A DNA stretch of 64,000 nt, from NCBI RefSeq assembly GCF_050870875.2, contig NZ_CP194041.2, forward strand, positions 2,914,001-2,978,000. Direction: 5' to 3'. The DNA is from Agarivorans sp050870875 (GTDB lineage: Bacteria > Pseudomonadota > Gammaproteobacteria > Enterobacterales > Celerinatantimonadaceae). Below are positions 35,941 through 45,415 of this stretch, one piece after another. The notes under the pieces are model-generated. The model did not search any database and was not told the origin of the DNA. It saw nothing but the letters and a program-made list of their open reading frames with translations. The number at the start of each line of letters is the position of its first letter. Position 1 is the stretch's first letter. The translations under genes and the position numbers were made by a program.

Positions 35941-36173
35941 TTATACATCCTGTATTTGGAGCTTTAAAATTGGACACTCTGTAGCAAAACTGATTGTCTG
36001 GTTTTGAGTATTTGAAAACCATCACTACGTAAAAATGTCCAACAATTTTTAACACCTCATGATAGAACGGCGATTTGCCTCTACTATCAACAATCATTGA
36101 TCGTAAGTCATCTTAAACCTGAATAGACCTATCACTATCTGGTTTTAAGTATGATTCATAATACGGTCATTTA

Positions 36174-36205
36174 AGATAAAGAAAGGCTCCAACTAGGGAG
36201 CCTTT
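36174..36205 (-). terminator. intrinsic terminator of the DUF4212-SSS operon
   Basis: AAAGGCTCC and GGAGCCTTT form a 9-bp stem with a 6-base loop. On the minus strand it runs into TTTCTTTAT. It is about 30 bases after the symporter stop. Confidence 0.75.
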
Positions 36206-36234
36206 TGCTTCACTAAGTTCAATCAATACTCGAA

Positions 36235-37971
36235 TTAATGGTCGTGTGCTGCCCCCGCACCATGCGGTATACGGAAGTTTTCCACCATATCTTGAATATG
36301 TTGCGGCGCGGGTCCTGTGACCTTGCAAACAGCAAAAGCAACGGCAAAGTTAACTAAAGCCCCAACAACACCAAAGGCATTAGGCGAAATTCCCAAGAAC
36401 CAATTGGGAGCCATATCACCCAAGAAAGAGGTACCAGGAATAAACATAATGCCCTTATGCTGGAATACGTACAGCATAGTCACGCCAATCCCCGAGCACA
36501 TGCCTGCAATCGCTGCTGTGCCACTCATTTTCTTGGCGAAAATACCCATCATCAACGCAGGGAAAATAGAAGACGCAGCTAAACCAAAGGCCAATGCCAC
36601 CGTACCTGCGGCAAATCCAGGCGGATTTAAACCGAGATAACCCGAGACAAGAATGGCTAAGGTCATCACAATACGACCCGCCAGCAACTCATTTTTATCC
36701 GAGAGATTGGGCGTTAACACCCCCTTCATCAAGTCATGAGATATAGAGGAAGATATCGCCAATAATAGGCCCGCCGCCGTAGATAGAGCTGCAGCCAAAC
36801 CACCCGCAGCAACTAAGGCGATCACCCAATTAGGCAAATTCGCAATGGCTGGATTAGCAAGCACCATAATATCACGGTCCACTTTCACCATCTCATTTGC
36901 GCCTTTATCGGCCACATACTGAATTTTGCCATCACCATTTTTATCTTCAAATTTTAGCAGCCCAGTTTGCTCCCAATCTTTAAACCACTGAGGACGCTCA
37001 TCATATACCAGATTGTTATCCGCTGAAGGAACAATTGTATTCATCAAATTAAAGCGAGCCATGGCGCCTACTGCTGGTGCCACAGTGTAAAGAAGCGCAA
37101 TAAATACTAAAGCATAACCTGCCGAAGAACGAGCCGCTTGCACCGTTGGTACGGTGAAGAAGCGCATAATCACATGCGGTAAGCCCGCAGTACCGATCAT
37201 TAACGACATGGTGTAGGCAAACATATTCAGCGTGCCTCCCATATTATCAGTGGTATACTCCTTAAAGCCTAAATCAGTGACCACCATATCCAACTTATCC
37301 AACAGGTATACACCACTGCCATCAGCCAAAGTGCTCCCTAAACCAAGCTGCGGAATAGGATTACCCGTTAACTGCAAAGAAATGAATACTGCCGGAATCG
37401 TGTAAGCAAATATCAACACACAATATTGAGCAATTTGCGTGTAAGTGATGCCTTTCATCCCACCTAACACCGCATAAACCCAAACGACCGCCATACCGAT
37501 ATATAAGCCGTTATCGTATTCCACTTCCAAGAAACGGGAAAAGGCCACGCCCACCCCTTTCATTTGACCGATAATATAAGTTAGTGAAGCAATGATAAGA
37601 CATATAACTGCAACAATTCGTGCCCCCCTAGAGTAATATCGATCAGAAATAAACTCCGGCACGGTAAATTTACCGTGTTTACGCATATAGGGTGCTAACA
37701 ACATTGCCAATAATACGTAACCCCCGGTCCAACCCATTAAAAATACCGAGCCACCATATCCAAGGAAGGCAATCAAACCTGCCATAGAAATAAACGATGC
37801 GGCACTCATCCAGTCGGCGCCAATTGCCATCCCATTCTGGATCGGTGTTACCCCACCACCAGCCACATAAAAATCGCTAGTTGATGAGGCGCGAGCCCAC
37901 CACGCAATAGCAAAATAAAGCCCAAATGAGCCAAATACGGCGATGTAGGTATAGAGTTTTAACTCGTCCAT
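36235..37971 (-). CDS. sodium:solute symporter large subunit (VC_2705-like)
   Basis: The 578-residue membrane transporter of the SSS family has about 13 helices. Seen: GMAIGADWMSAASFISMAGLI, FISDRYYSRGARIVAVICLI, GMKGITYTQIAQYCVLIFAY and NWVIALVAAGGLAAALSTAAGLLLAISSSI. A soluble loop (about 313-365) carries an acidic DKNGDGKIQY-like stretch resembling an EF-hand. Known: two-part DUF4212/SSS transporters are sodium/organic-acid symporters, often called acetate permease-like. It starts right at the DUF4212 stop, with the Shine-Dalgarno GAAGGAG inside the upstream gene's end. A perfect FNR box lies upstream of the operon. Confidence 0.92.
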   Translation of the reverse strand: MDELKLYTYIAVFGSFGLYFAIAWWARASSTSDFYVAGGGVTPIQNGMAIGADWMSAASFISMAGLIAFLGYGGSVFLMGWTGGYVLLAMLLAPYMRKHGKFTVPEFISDRYYSRGARIVAVICLIIASLTYIIGQMKGVGVAFSRFLEVEYDNGLYIGMAVVWVYAVLGGMKGITYTQIAQYCVLIFAYTIPAVFISLQLTGNPIPQLGLGSTLADGSGVYLLDKLDMVVTDLGFKEYTTDNMGGTLNMFAYTMSLMIGTAGLPHVIMRFFTVPTVQAARSSAGYALVFIALLYTVAPAVGAMARFNLMNTIVPSADNNLVYDERPQWFKDWEQTGLLKFEDKNGDGKIQYVADKGANEMVKVDRDIMVLANPAIANLPNWVIALVAAGGLAAALSTAAGLLLAISSSISHDLMKGVLTPNLSDKNELLAGRIVMTLAILVSGYLGLNPPGFAAGTVALAFGLAASSIFPALMMGIFAKKMSGTAAIAGMCSGIGVTMLYVFQHKGIMFIPGTSFLGDMAPNWFLGISPNAFGVVGALVNFAVAFAVCKVTGPAPQHIQDMVENFRIPHGAGAAHDH

Positions 37972-38223
37972 TTATGACTCCTTCACATGGTATTTTTTAT
38001 CGAGCTTATTCATTTTGGCGGTATACCAAAAAATTAAAGCGACGAAGGTATAAATTGAGCCTTGTTGCGCAAACCAAAAACCTAATTTATATCCACCTAA
38101 ACGGATCTCATTCAGCGGTTCAACCAATAACAAGCCAAAACCAAATGAGACCACGAACCATATGACGAGACAGATAAATATCAAACGCAAGTTTTCTTGC
38201 CAATATGTAGTCTGTTCTTCCAT
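37972..38223 (-). CDS. DUF4212 symporter small subunit
   Basis: The 83-residue protein has two membrane helices (about 13-34 and 48-68) and the family motif FWFAQQGSIYTFVALIFWYTAKMNKLD. DUF4212 proteins pair with the SSS large subunit encoded next. The ATG follows TTGGAGA. It is the first gene of the operon. Confidence 0.92.
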   Translation of the reverse strand: MEEQTTYWQENLRLIFICLVIWFVVSFGFGLLLVEPLNEIRLGGYKLGFWFAQQGSIYTFVALIFWYTAKMNKLDKKYHVKES

Positions 38224-38259
38224 GACATTTCTCCAAGCAATCTAGGTCACGCATTGCTG

Positions 38260-38265
38260 ATTATA
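38260..38265 (-). promoter_or_regulatory. -10 element of the DUF4212-SSS operon
   Basis: On the minus strand the hexamer is a perfect TATAAT, about 37 bases before the DUF4212 ATG. The predicted start near 38253 puts the FNR box centre about 57-61 bases upstream. Confidence 0.5.
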
Positions 38266-38303
38266 GGGTGACTAATATGTTGCATTATTGTTAATAGCCA
38301 AAT

Positions 38304-38317
38304 TTGATTTAAATCAA
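38304..38317. promoter_or_regulatory. FNR-type box
   Basis: TTGATTTAAATCAA is a perfect match to the FNR consensus TTGAT-N4-ATCAA and fully palindromic. Position (near -60 of the predicted start) suits class I activation of the symporter operon under low oxygen. A related CRP-family factor could also use it. Confidence 0.7.
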
Positions 38318-38613
38318 CTTCTTTGCTGTAGCAATAGATCCGATATCAAATCAATTCAAGCCTACCGAATAAAAACTTAACAAATACTTAACAGGACAGG
38401 TATTAATCTTTAGTCTAAAGCTTTGCGAAATTGACTAAAAGTGAGAGCTCGTCGCACTCAAATAGGCCATATTTGGCACCAAAGATCACTTCAGATAACG
38501 AGGTTTAACCAAGCAAGCAATAGAGACTGGCTTCAAGCTAGGAGTGGTGGGCTAAAATAGTTGCCAATAAAGGCTAGAAATATACTATAGCGTGGTTTAT
38601 TTAGGGGATTATC

Positions 38614-39297
38614 GTGAAACTCAACCGCCGCTTAGCATTTATTGACCAACTGATCACTCAGCACTACCGTGATATATGGGACTGCTGCTGCGATCACGGA
38701 CAACTGGGAGCCCAATTACTACAACGGGAGATAGCCGGGACGGTGCACTTCGTCGATCAAGTTTCCACGATAAGCGCCCAACTAGAACAACAATTACAAC
38801 GATTTTTCCCGTGCAACAAGTCTCATTCGAGTCCTAAGTGGTTAGTTCATTGTATTGATGCTGGCGAGCTCCCATTAAGCGCGGCTCATCCAAGCCAAAC
38901 GAAGGAGCTGATTATCATTGCAGGTGTCGGCGGCGAATTGTGCATCCAGCTGATTGATAGCATTTTATCGAAACATCCACAGCGGCCGCTAGAATTCATT
39001 CTTTGCCCAGTCCATCACCAATACGAATTACGCGAATTTTTAGCCAAGAAGAAACTGGCATTACTCAGTGAACATCTAATTGAAGACAAACGGCGCTGTT
39101 ACGAAGTGCTGCATGTGAGCACAACTGCAGGCCTTAACATTAGCCCAATCGGTCAGCAGATGTGGCAACTAACGAATCCCGAGCATCGACGTTATCTATT
39201 AAGGACTATTCAGCATTATCAGCGAATGAGCCAAGCCTCGGCACATCCTGCCTTAAGCCAGTATCAAGCTTTACTCGAGCCAGATGAACATCAATAA
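38614..39297 (+). CDS. trmK: tRNA (adenine22-N1)-methyltransferase TrmK-like
   Basis: The 227-residue SAM-dependent enzyme carries the TrmK pattern: start MKLNRRLAFIDQLI, motif I DCCCDHGQLGAQLL (about 23-36), then IIIAGVGGELCIQLID (about 98-113) and HHQYELREFLAKKKLALLSEHLIED. TrmK methylates N1 of A22 in some tRNAs. The family is clear; it is somewhat divergent at motif I, with three cysteines in a row. Followed by gsk 148 bases later. Confidence 0.8.
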   Translation: MKLNRRLAFIDQLITQHYRDIWDCCCDHGQLGAQLLQREIAGTVHFVDQVSTISAQLEQQLQRFFPCNKSHSSPKWLVHCIDAGELPLSAAHPSQTKELIIIAGVGGELCIQLIDSILSKHPQRPLEFILCPVHHQYELREFLAKKKLALLSEHLIEDKRRCYEVLHVSTTAGLNISPIGQQMWQLTNPEHRRYLLRTIQHYQRMSQASAHPALSQYQALLEPDEHQ

Positions 39298-39298
39298 A

Positions 39299-39316
39299 AG
39301 GTGAAATCACCTCATT
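39299..39316 (+). terminator. weak hairpin after trmK
   Basis: AGGTG-AAAT-CACCT followed by CATTTT forms a 5-bp stem with a short T-run. It is placed just after the trmK stop but is weak. Confidence 0.3.
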
Positions 39317-39445
39317 TTCATCGCAAAGAGGTGTATATCAATTCAAAAAGTCACATTTCATACAGCCTGTGGTAAAATCGCCGCCGCTCAACAAGGTAGC
39401 AGCTAAGCTGCTAAAACAAGCACTATTGAAACAAGCGACTTTTGC

Positions 39446-40747
39446 ATGAAATTTCCTGGCCAACGTAAATCCAAACACTATTTTCCGGTGGAGTCTCGCG
39501 ACCCTTTAACTAATTTGCTGGATCCGGTGCAACGCCCGCAACATACCCACATTACAGGCATCGATCAAACCTTAGTGGATATAGAGGCGCATGTGAGTGA
39601 AGACTTCATTCAACGCCATAACTTAGTGAAGGGAAATTCTTTGCTGATTGATGATGAGGCCGCGAGTCTTCTCTATCAGGAGCTACAAGACGCTCAGCTG
39701 ATTAGCGCTGAATTTGCTGGTGGTACTATCGGTAATACACTGCACAACTATTCTACTTTAGCTGATGGTAGGTCAGTGATGTTTGGCGTGATGAGTAAGA
39801 ACATCACCATTGGAGATTACGCTTACCGCTACTTATGCAACACTTCTTCGCGCGTCGATCTTAATCATTTAGAACCTGTTGCCGGTCCTGTTGGGCGTTG
39901 TTTTACCCTCATCACTGAATGTGGTGAGCGAACTTTCGCCATCTCTAAAGGCGACATGGATAAGCTCAGTCCCCAGCACATTGATGAACAACTAATTAAA
40001 TCTGGTGCCGCTTTAGCTTTAACCGCTTATTTAATGCGAGCCGGGAATGATCCGATCACTGATGCGGCAATGTTAGCGATTGAATATGCACATCAAGCCG
40101 AAGTCCCAGTGGTACTAACGCTCGGCACTCGCTTTTTAATTGAAGATGATCCTCAATGGTGGCAAAAATTTATCGCAGAGCATGTCACTGTATTGGCTAT
40201 GAATGAAGAAGAAGCAGAAGCCTTAACTGGACACAGTGATATATTACAGGCTTGCGAAACCGCTTTAGAATGGTGTGATTTGATCCTTTGCACCGCTGGG
40301 TCCCGTGGTTTATTCATGGCCGGTTATACCGACGAAAATCATAAACGTAGCACCACACATACCCTGTTACCCGGCTCTATTCCAGAATTCAACCGCTATG
40401 AGTTTTCTCGGCCCATGTTGCGCCAACATTGCCAACAAGCAGTCAAAGTATATTCACACATAGCCCCATTTATGGGCGGTCCCGAAAAAATAACCAATAC
40501 CAATGGTGCGGGTGATGGGGCGTTATCGGCACTACTACATGATATGGCGGCTAACGTTTTTCATCGTACAAATGTACAACAATCCAGTAAACACCGTTAT
40601 CAAGCCTTAAGCTATTCCTCATTTGCGCAAATTTGTAAATACGCAAACCGAGTCAGCTATGAAGTATTGGCCCAAGATAGTCCTCGACTATCCCGTGGTT
40701 TACCGGAGCGTGAAGAAAGCCTAGAAGAGGCTTATTGGGAACGCTAA
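39446..40747 (+). CDS. gsk: inosine/guanosine kinase
   Basis: Gsk (433 residues) phosphorylates guanosine and inosine with ATP in purine salvage. It is a PfkB-family kinase and nearly colinear with E. coli Gsk: MKFPGQRKSKHYFPV, GIDQTLVDIEA, EFAGGTIGNTLHNYS, AYRYLCNTSSR, VVLTLGTRF, LAMNEEEAEALTG and NTNGAGDGALSALLHD with the catalytic Asp. Single gene; ends convergent to the GGDEF/EAL gene with 20 bases between. Confidence 0.97.
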   Translation: MKFPGQRKSKHYFPVESRDPLTNLLDPVQRPQHTHITGIDQTLVDIEAHVSEDFIQRHNLVKGNSLLIDDEAASLLYQELQDAQLISAEFAGGTIGNTLHNYSTLADGRSVMFGVMSKNITIGDYAYRYLCNTSSRVDLNHLEPVAGPVGRCFTLITECGERTFAISKGDMDKLSPQHIDEQLIKSGAALALTAYLMRAGNDPITDAAMLAIEYAHQAEVPVVLTLGTRFLIEDDPQWWQKFIAEHVTVLAMNEEEAEALTGHSDILQACETALEWCDLILCTAGSRGLFMAGYTDENHKRSTTHTLLPGSIPEFNRYEFSRPMLRQHCQQAVKVYSHIAPFMGGPEKITNTNGAGDGALSALLHDMAANVFHRTNVQQSSKHRYQALSYSSFAQICKYANRVSYEVLAQDSPRLSRGLPEREESLEEAYWER

Positions 40748-40767
40748 GCGCCCCAATATAGCGTTAT

Positions 40768-42810
40768 CTACAAGGTTTTTGCTTGTAAATAACGCTCGTA
40801 AAAGGCCTGCTTAGGAAGCGGCCTTGACATAAAGTAACCTTGTCCATAATCGCAACCAACGTCAGCAATATATTGCCTTTGCAACTCTGATTCCACCCCT
40901 TCAGCAACCACTTTCAAGTCTAAATGGTGGGCCATCGTAATAATTCCCTTCACCAACGCTGCGCTATCTTTATTGTTCTCTAGATGCTGAATGAATGAAC
41001 GGTCTATTTTTAATAAATCAATATCCAACTGCTGTAGATAAGCCAAAGAAGAATAGCCAACGCCAAAATCATCGATAGCCACATCGATGCCTTGTTGATG
41101 TAAAAGCGTCAGTTGCTGCTTAATCGAAGCGTTGGTTTTCATCAGCACATTTTCGGTGATTTCAATCATAATACTATGTTCTGGTAGCTCATAGGCTCTG
41201 ACTTCCCGTAGCCAATCGTCAATCCAAATACCGCCGTCATCAAACTGCGATGGTGAGGTATTCACACTAATTTGTATTGGTAAATACCCTTGCTGACGCC
41301 AAAGGCTAATCGTTGCAACCGTTTCGTGCATCACCCATGCACTAAGTTCTCGGATCAAACCAGAATCTTCCGCAGCAGCAATAAATTCTCCAGGACTAAT
41401 CAAACCTCTTTCAGGGTGATTCCAGCGTAATAAGGCCTCTGCTTTACTAACTCGCTCAGTGTTTCCAGTGGTGCTAACGGCAACAATCGGCTGAAAATAT
41501 AACTCAAACTGCTGCTCGTTTATGCCTGTTCGTAATTCCTCTAACAACTTACGTTTTTGTTGCGCCTCAATTTGCATTTCTGAAGAGAAAAATTGATAAC
41601 AATTGCGACCACGACTTTTAGACACATACATCGCTTGATCGGCGTGTTTCACTAATTGCTCTACACTATCGCCATCTTGCGGATAAAAAGTGATCCCAAT
41701 ACTACCGCTCACATAAACAGCTTCGTGTTTAATATTAAAACGTTTCGCTAAACCTTCTAATACCGTTTCTGCAATCCCTGTTATCCGTTCTTTATTACTG
41801 ACCCCTTCAATAACAATAGTGAATTCATCTCCACCTAAACGAGCGACTGTATCCTGTTCGCGCACACAACGTAGTATTCGTTGCCCTGCTTGGCCCAACA
41901 AAATATCACCATAATCATGGCCCAAAGTATCGTTTATTTCCTTAAACCCATCTAAGTCGATGAATACAATAGAAAAACTCACATTGCTCTTGACTAAACC
42001 TTGAATTTTTTCATAAAAATATCGACGATTAGGTAAGCTAGTTAAACCATCGGTATAGGCATACTCCAAGAGTTGGTTGTTGACACTTTCCAACTCTTGA
42101 GTGCGTACCTTCACTTGAGTTTCTAACTTGCGGTCCCGAGCCTCAATCGTTTCTAACATACTGTTAAAGCATTCGGTCAAGTTGGCGACTTCATCCCCCG
42201 AGGATTGCTGCGCGCGTAAACTATAATCATTACTCGAAGTGACTCGCTCGGCAACATCGGTCAAATGTAATAAAGGCCGTAAAAATCCGCGCTGCAAAAA
42301 TAATGAAAAAAACCAACTTAAACCAAAGGTGATAAGCAGCAGAACCACTAAAAATTGACCATAAAATATGATCCGTTGCTCGATATAACTCTGATTGGCC
42401 GAGAGGCTCAACTCTCCATAAATTTGTCCATCCATCACCAATAAACTAGAGGTTCGGATAATCGCACCGGGCTGCTGCTCTAAAGCAACAGAGTCTACAG
42501 GACTAACCACGCTCGCAATCAGCTGCTGCTGTGAATCAAATATTTCAGCTTTAACCACATCTTTGCGTAACAACAATGGTTTAATTAATTCGTGCATCGA
42601 CTCTTGGTCATCAAACAGCAACGCTGCCGTCACGTTCGGCGCGATAATATTAGCCAAGTTTTGTAAGCCCTGCTGTTGCTCACGCTTAGCGCTGACCAAC
42701 TCATAAGCACTAAAAACCCCAGCGACCATTAGAGTTGAGAATACTGCCATACTCATTAGAATAAATAGCAGTTTTTTACTCATTGTATTCATTAGAAAAA
42801 AAGCTCTCAT
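40768..42810 (-). CDS. GGDEF-EAL protein with periplasmic CHASE8-like sensor
   Basis: The 680-residue inner-membrane protein has TM1 (about 13-33), a periplasmic sensor of about 110 residues (ANIIAPNVTAALLFDDQESMHELI..., CHASE8-like), TM2 (about 147-170), HAMP, GGDEF (about 245-405, intact RLGGDEF) and EAL (about 425-670, EALLRWNHPERGLISPGEF with DDFGVGYSSLAYLQQLDIDLLKID). Both c-di-GMP synthesis and breakdown motifs look whole. It overlaps yfiR by 4 bases, so it is very likely the output of a YfiR-type periplasmic switch, as TpbB/YfiN is. Confidence 0.93.
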   Translation of the reverse strand: MRAFFLMNTMSKKLLFILMSMAVFSTLMVAGVFSAYELVSAKREQQQGLQNLANIIAPNVTAALLFDDQESMHELIKPLLLRKDVVKAEIFDSQQQLIASVVSPVDSVALEQQPGAIIRTSSLLVMDGQIYGELSLSANQSYIEQRIIFYGQFLVVLLLITFGLSWFFSLFLQRGFLRPLLHLTDVAERVTSSNDYSLRAQQSSGDEVANLTECFNSMLETIEARDRKLETQVKVRTQELESVNNQLLEYAYTDGLTSLPNRRYFYEKIQGLVKSNVSFSIVFIDLDGFKEINDTLGHDYGDILLGQAGQRILRCVREQDTVARLGGDEFTIVIEGVSNKERITGIAETVLEGLAKRFNIKHEAVYVSGSIGITFYPQDGDSVEQLVKHADQAMYVSKSRGRNCYQFFSSEMQIEAQQKRKLLEELRTGINEQQFELYFQPIVAVSTTGNTERVSKAEALLRWNHPERGLISPGEFIAAAEDSGLIRELSAWVMHETVATISLWRQQGYLPIQISVNTSPSQFDDGGIWIDDWLREVRAYELPEHSIMIEITENVLMKTNASIKQQLTLLHQQGIDVAIDDFGVGYSSLAYLQQLDIDLLKIDRSFIQHLENNKDSAALVKGIITMAHHLDLKVVAEGVESELQRQYIADVGCDYGQGYFMSRPLPKQAFYERYLQAKTL

Positions 42811-43355
42811 TGAGCCCCCTCACTGATAACTCGACTGAGCCTCAATACTTTGGAACTCATCACAATACCAACCTCTTTGAGTGCATCAGGAGCGACTTCG
42901 AAGCGGATTTTACCGGATAGTAAAAAAAATCGGATATGTCCACCGTACTTAATAAAATCAGCGGTTTCTCCGACCAACATGGTATGTCGAAATAAATGCT
43001 TATCGAGTGCTTGCCATTGTGCTCGGTAAGCTGCACTTACAAATAGCAAGTTACATTGGGACATCGCTTGATGAACCAATTCGACATGACTGACGGTAAT
43101 AGGAAGACCATGTACAGTTTGCCCCGCCAAGACATCTTCAGCCACCGTTACAAAATGCAAATCAGGACTACATAGCTGAAACGAGCCGCGCAACGCAGCT
43201 TGACCCGACCATTCGCTATATCGGGCAAAGTTAAATGTAAAGCCAGCTTTCAATGCGATTTCTGTGTCACTGGCCTCAACCTGATTCATAAACAAAGTCA
43301 AGCCACAAAACAACACCAAAGTGAGCAGGCAACGCTTACCCAGAACAGCAACCAT
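42807..43355 (-). CDS. yfiR: YfiR family periplasmic protein (DUF4154)
   Basis: The 182-residue exported protein has a signal peptide (about 1-28, ending NQVEA) and the YfiR domain: KAGFTFNFARYSEWSG, SQCNLLFVSAAYRAQW and the C-terminal ADFIKYGGHIRFFLLSGKIRFEV. Two or three cysteines are in the mature part. In Pseudomonas, YfiR represses the cyclase YfiN in the periplasm. Here it sits between a TonB-dependent receptor gene (5 bases upstream) and a GGDEF/EAL gene (4-base overlap), so it probably carries the signal between envelope and c-di-GMP enzyme. Confidence 0.88.
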   Translation of the reverse strand: MVAVLGKRCLLTLVLFCGLTLFMNQVEASDTEIALKAGFTFNFARYSEWSGQAALRGSFQLCSPDLHFVTVAEDVLAGQTVHGLPITVSHVELVHQAMSQCNLLFVSAAYRAQWQALDKHLFRHTMLVGETADFIKYGGHIRFFLLSGKIRFEVAPDALKEVGIVMSSKVLRLSRVISEGAQ

Positions 43356-43360
43356 CTAGA

Positions 43361-45415
43361 TTAGAACTCAGCCGACAATCTGAGCACCACTGTTTTATCT
43401 ATATAATGTGGTTGAGTGTATGTTTCAGAAGTATTTCTATATTCCAAGTGCTCTCCGGCTAATAAGTTTTTACCACTTAAAGATAACCCAGTCTGGGGGG
43501 AAAACTGCCAATGCCAAGTCACATCAAGAGCATCGAAATCATCGGTTCCGTAGGCTTCACTTTTCAATGAACGAAACAAACCAAATAACGAATGCTGTTC
43601 AAACAGCTGCCAACCCGCCTTTACAAAAAATTGTCGGCTGTCAGAATCAAAGCCAATCGCTTCACTCGTCCCCTCTTGCAAACGATAACGATATGCCATT
43701 TGACTATAACCAAATTCACTTCTAAAGCGCCTATTCGGCCGCCATGACAGTACCGCTTCTCCCCCTTTAGTATTCAAATCCGCATTAGACACAATATCAA
43801 GCTCTACCTGAGACTCAGTTAATAACTGCTGCGCCTCTGCAAATTGCCCACTAGCCAGTAAACTCGCAATACTGTCAATATCAATACTGTTAGTATTCGG
43901 AGTAACTGCAATCACATTTCTGGATTGGGTGTGGAACAAAGCTAAATCAAAGGACCAATTGTGTCTGCTAAACCGATATCCTAGCTCGTAAGACCGTGAC
44001 TTTTCGGGTTGGACCGATTGATTACCATTGAGCACAGTGCGCACCATATATTGATCAATCGCATCAATACCAGTGGTAAAATAGTCTGCCACTCGACTAC
44101 CGTTCACCGCAGAATCAGAATCGAATTCGGTTAAAGACGGGATCCGTACCGCTTTTGAAACTGCAGCCCAAACCACTTGCTGCTCGCTCGGCTGCCAAAG
44201 CAAACGAGCGGCAGGCTGATTCTCCCAACCGGTCAAGCTATTGTGCTCCAATTTATTGCCAAAAATCACCGTCAAGTGATTGGGCACTAAAGCATACTGA
44301 GCCTGAATGAAGGCTCCATAATAGCGTAAATTATCTATTCCTCGATCATTACTGATGAGCCAATTTTCTTCATAGGGCAAATCATTATTACGATAGTTCA
44401 AGCCCCAGTCTAATTGCAGATCACCAAAAGCAGAATTCATTTGGTAGTCAATATCGAGCGACTTAAAATGTTCATTCAAATAGAGTTGCTGACTATCTTG
44501 ATGTCCCCAAGAGAGCTGTAACATTTGATTAGAGCGGGTCGACAAGCGATGCTCTAAACGAGCCATTAGGCGCAGATCATCACGTTTAAAACGATCTTGA
44601 TAAAAGGTATTCTGGTTCACCTCTTGAGACAAAGCTTTTAGATTTTGTCCAATATTGGTGTGGGTATAACTAAACTGAGTCAAAATCGATAAATCATCAC
44701 TTGGAGCAATGTCTAAGCGAAAACCAGCGGAGCCCTGCTGTGAATCATCATTCGCCGTGAGATCTAAACCACGCTTAGAAGTATCGGCATCGCGAATGCT
44801 GCCATAGACTCGATAACTCCCGTCATTACCAATGTCGTCACCATAACGCATATCAACATCATAATTTAATTGATCACCACGACTGACCTGAACCAAAGCC
44901 GTTCGTGTATCAATACTGTTTTTGGTAATGATATTAATCACGCCATTAACCGCGTTATTTCCCCACAATAAACCACCTTGACCACGAATAACTTCAATGC
45001 GCTCAATATCATACAGAGGGATATCCAACGCTTCCCAATATACGCCAGCGAACATCGGATTATAAACACTCTGGCCATCGACCATCACCAATAACTTACT
45101 GGTATAGCGGCCAGCAACACCACGGGCAGTAATCGCCCATTGATTACTATCTAACTGCCTTATTTGTATCCCCGGAACCAACTTTAGCGATTCCGCGACA
45201 GAAACCGCTCCGGAGGCTCTAATATCTTGCTTGCGAAGAACATAAATCGATGCAGCAGTGCTAAAAGCTGATTGAGCGCGCTTCATTGCAGACGTCACCT
45301 GTACGTCTGTGTCCATTAAAGATTCTAAGTCAAGACTTGAAAGAGAATTAGCCACAGCACTCACACTGGCCGTCAACAAACCAAGCACATAACATGCGCT
45401 ATACTGTAACTTCAA
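43361..45415 (-). CDS. TonB-dependent outer-membrane receptor
   Basis: The 684-residue protein has a signal peptide (about 1-23), a TonB-box-like start (DTDVQVTSAMKRAQ), a plug domain (about 50-160, SVAESLKLVPGIQIRQLDSNQWAITARGVAG... VIRGQGGLLWGNNAVNGVINIITK) and a beta-barrel ending RLSAEF with a terminal Phe. Ligand unknown; no Fur box or cobalamin riboswitch is visible upstream. First gene of the receptor-YfiR-GGDEF/EAL unit. Confidence 0.92.
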   Translation of the reverse strand: MKLQYSACYVLGLLTASVSAVANSLSSLDLESLMDTDVQVTSAMKRAQSAFSTAASIYVLRKQDIRASGAVSVAESLKLVPGIQIRQLDSNQWAITARGVAGRYTSKLLVMVDGQSVYNPMFAGVYWEALDIPLYDIERIEVIRGQGGLLWGNNAVNGVINIITKNSIDTRTALVQVSRGDQLNYDVDMRYGDDIGNDGSYRVYGSIRDADTSKRGLDLTANDDSQQGSAGFRLDIAPSDDLSILTQFSYTHTNIGQNLKALSQEVNQNTFYQDRFKRDDLRLMARLEHRLSTRSNQMLQLSWGHQDSQQLYLNEHFKSLDIDYQMNSAFGDLQLDWGLNYRNNDLPYEENWLISNDRGIDNLRYYGAFIQAQYALVPNHLTVIFGNKLEHNSLTGWENQPAARLLWQPSEQQVVWAAVSKAVRIPSLTEFDSDSAVNGSRVADYFTTGIDAIDQYMVRTVLNGNQSVQPEKSRSYELGYRFSRHNWSFDLALFHTQSRNVIAVTPNTNSIDIDSIASLLASGQFAEAQQLLTESQVELDIVSNADLNTKGGEAVLSWRPNRRFRSEFGYSQMAYRYRLQEGTSEAIGFDSDSRQFFVKAGWQLFEQHSLFGLFRSLKSEAYGTDDFDALDVTWHWQFSPQTGLSLSGKNLLAGEHLEYRNTSETYTQPHYIDKTVVLRLSAEF

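Larger units (their letters stand above)
38224..38613. other. intergenic region between the DUF4212 operon and trmK
   Basis: The 390 bases hold the promoter and FNR box of the DUF4212-SSS operon (38260-38317). The right half (38330-38613) contains no frame or clear motif; the trmK promoter must lie there. Confidence 0.55.
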
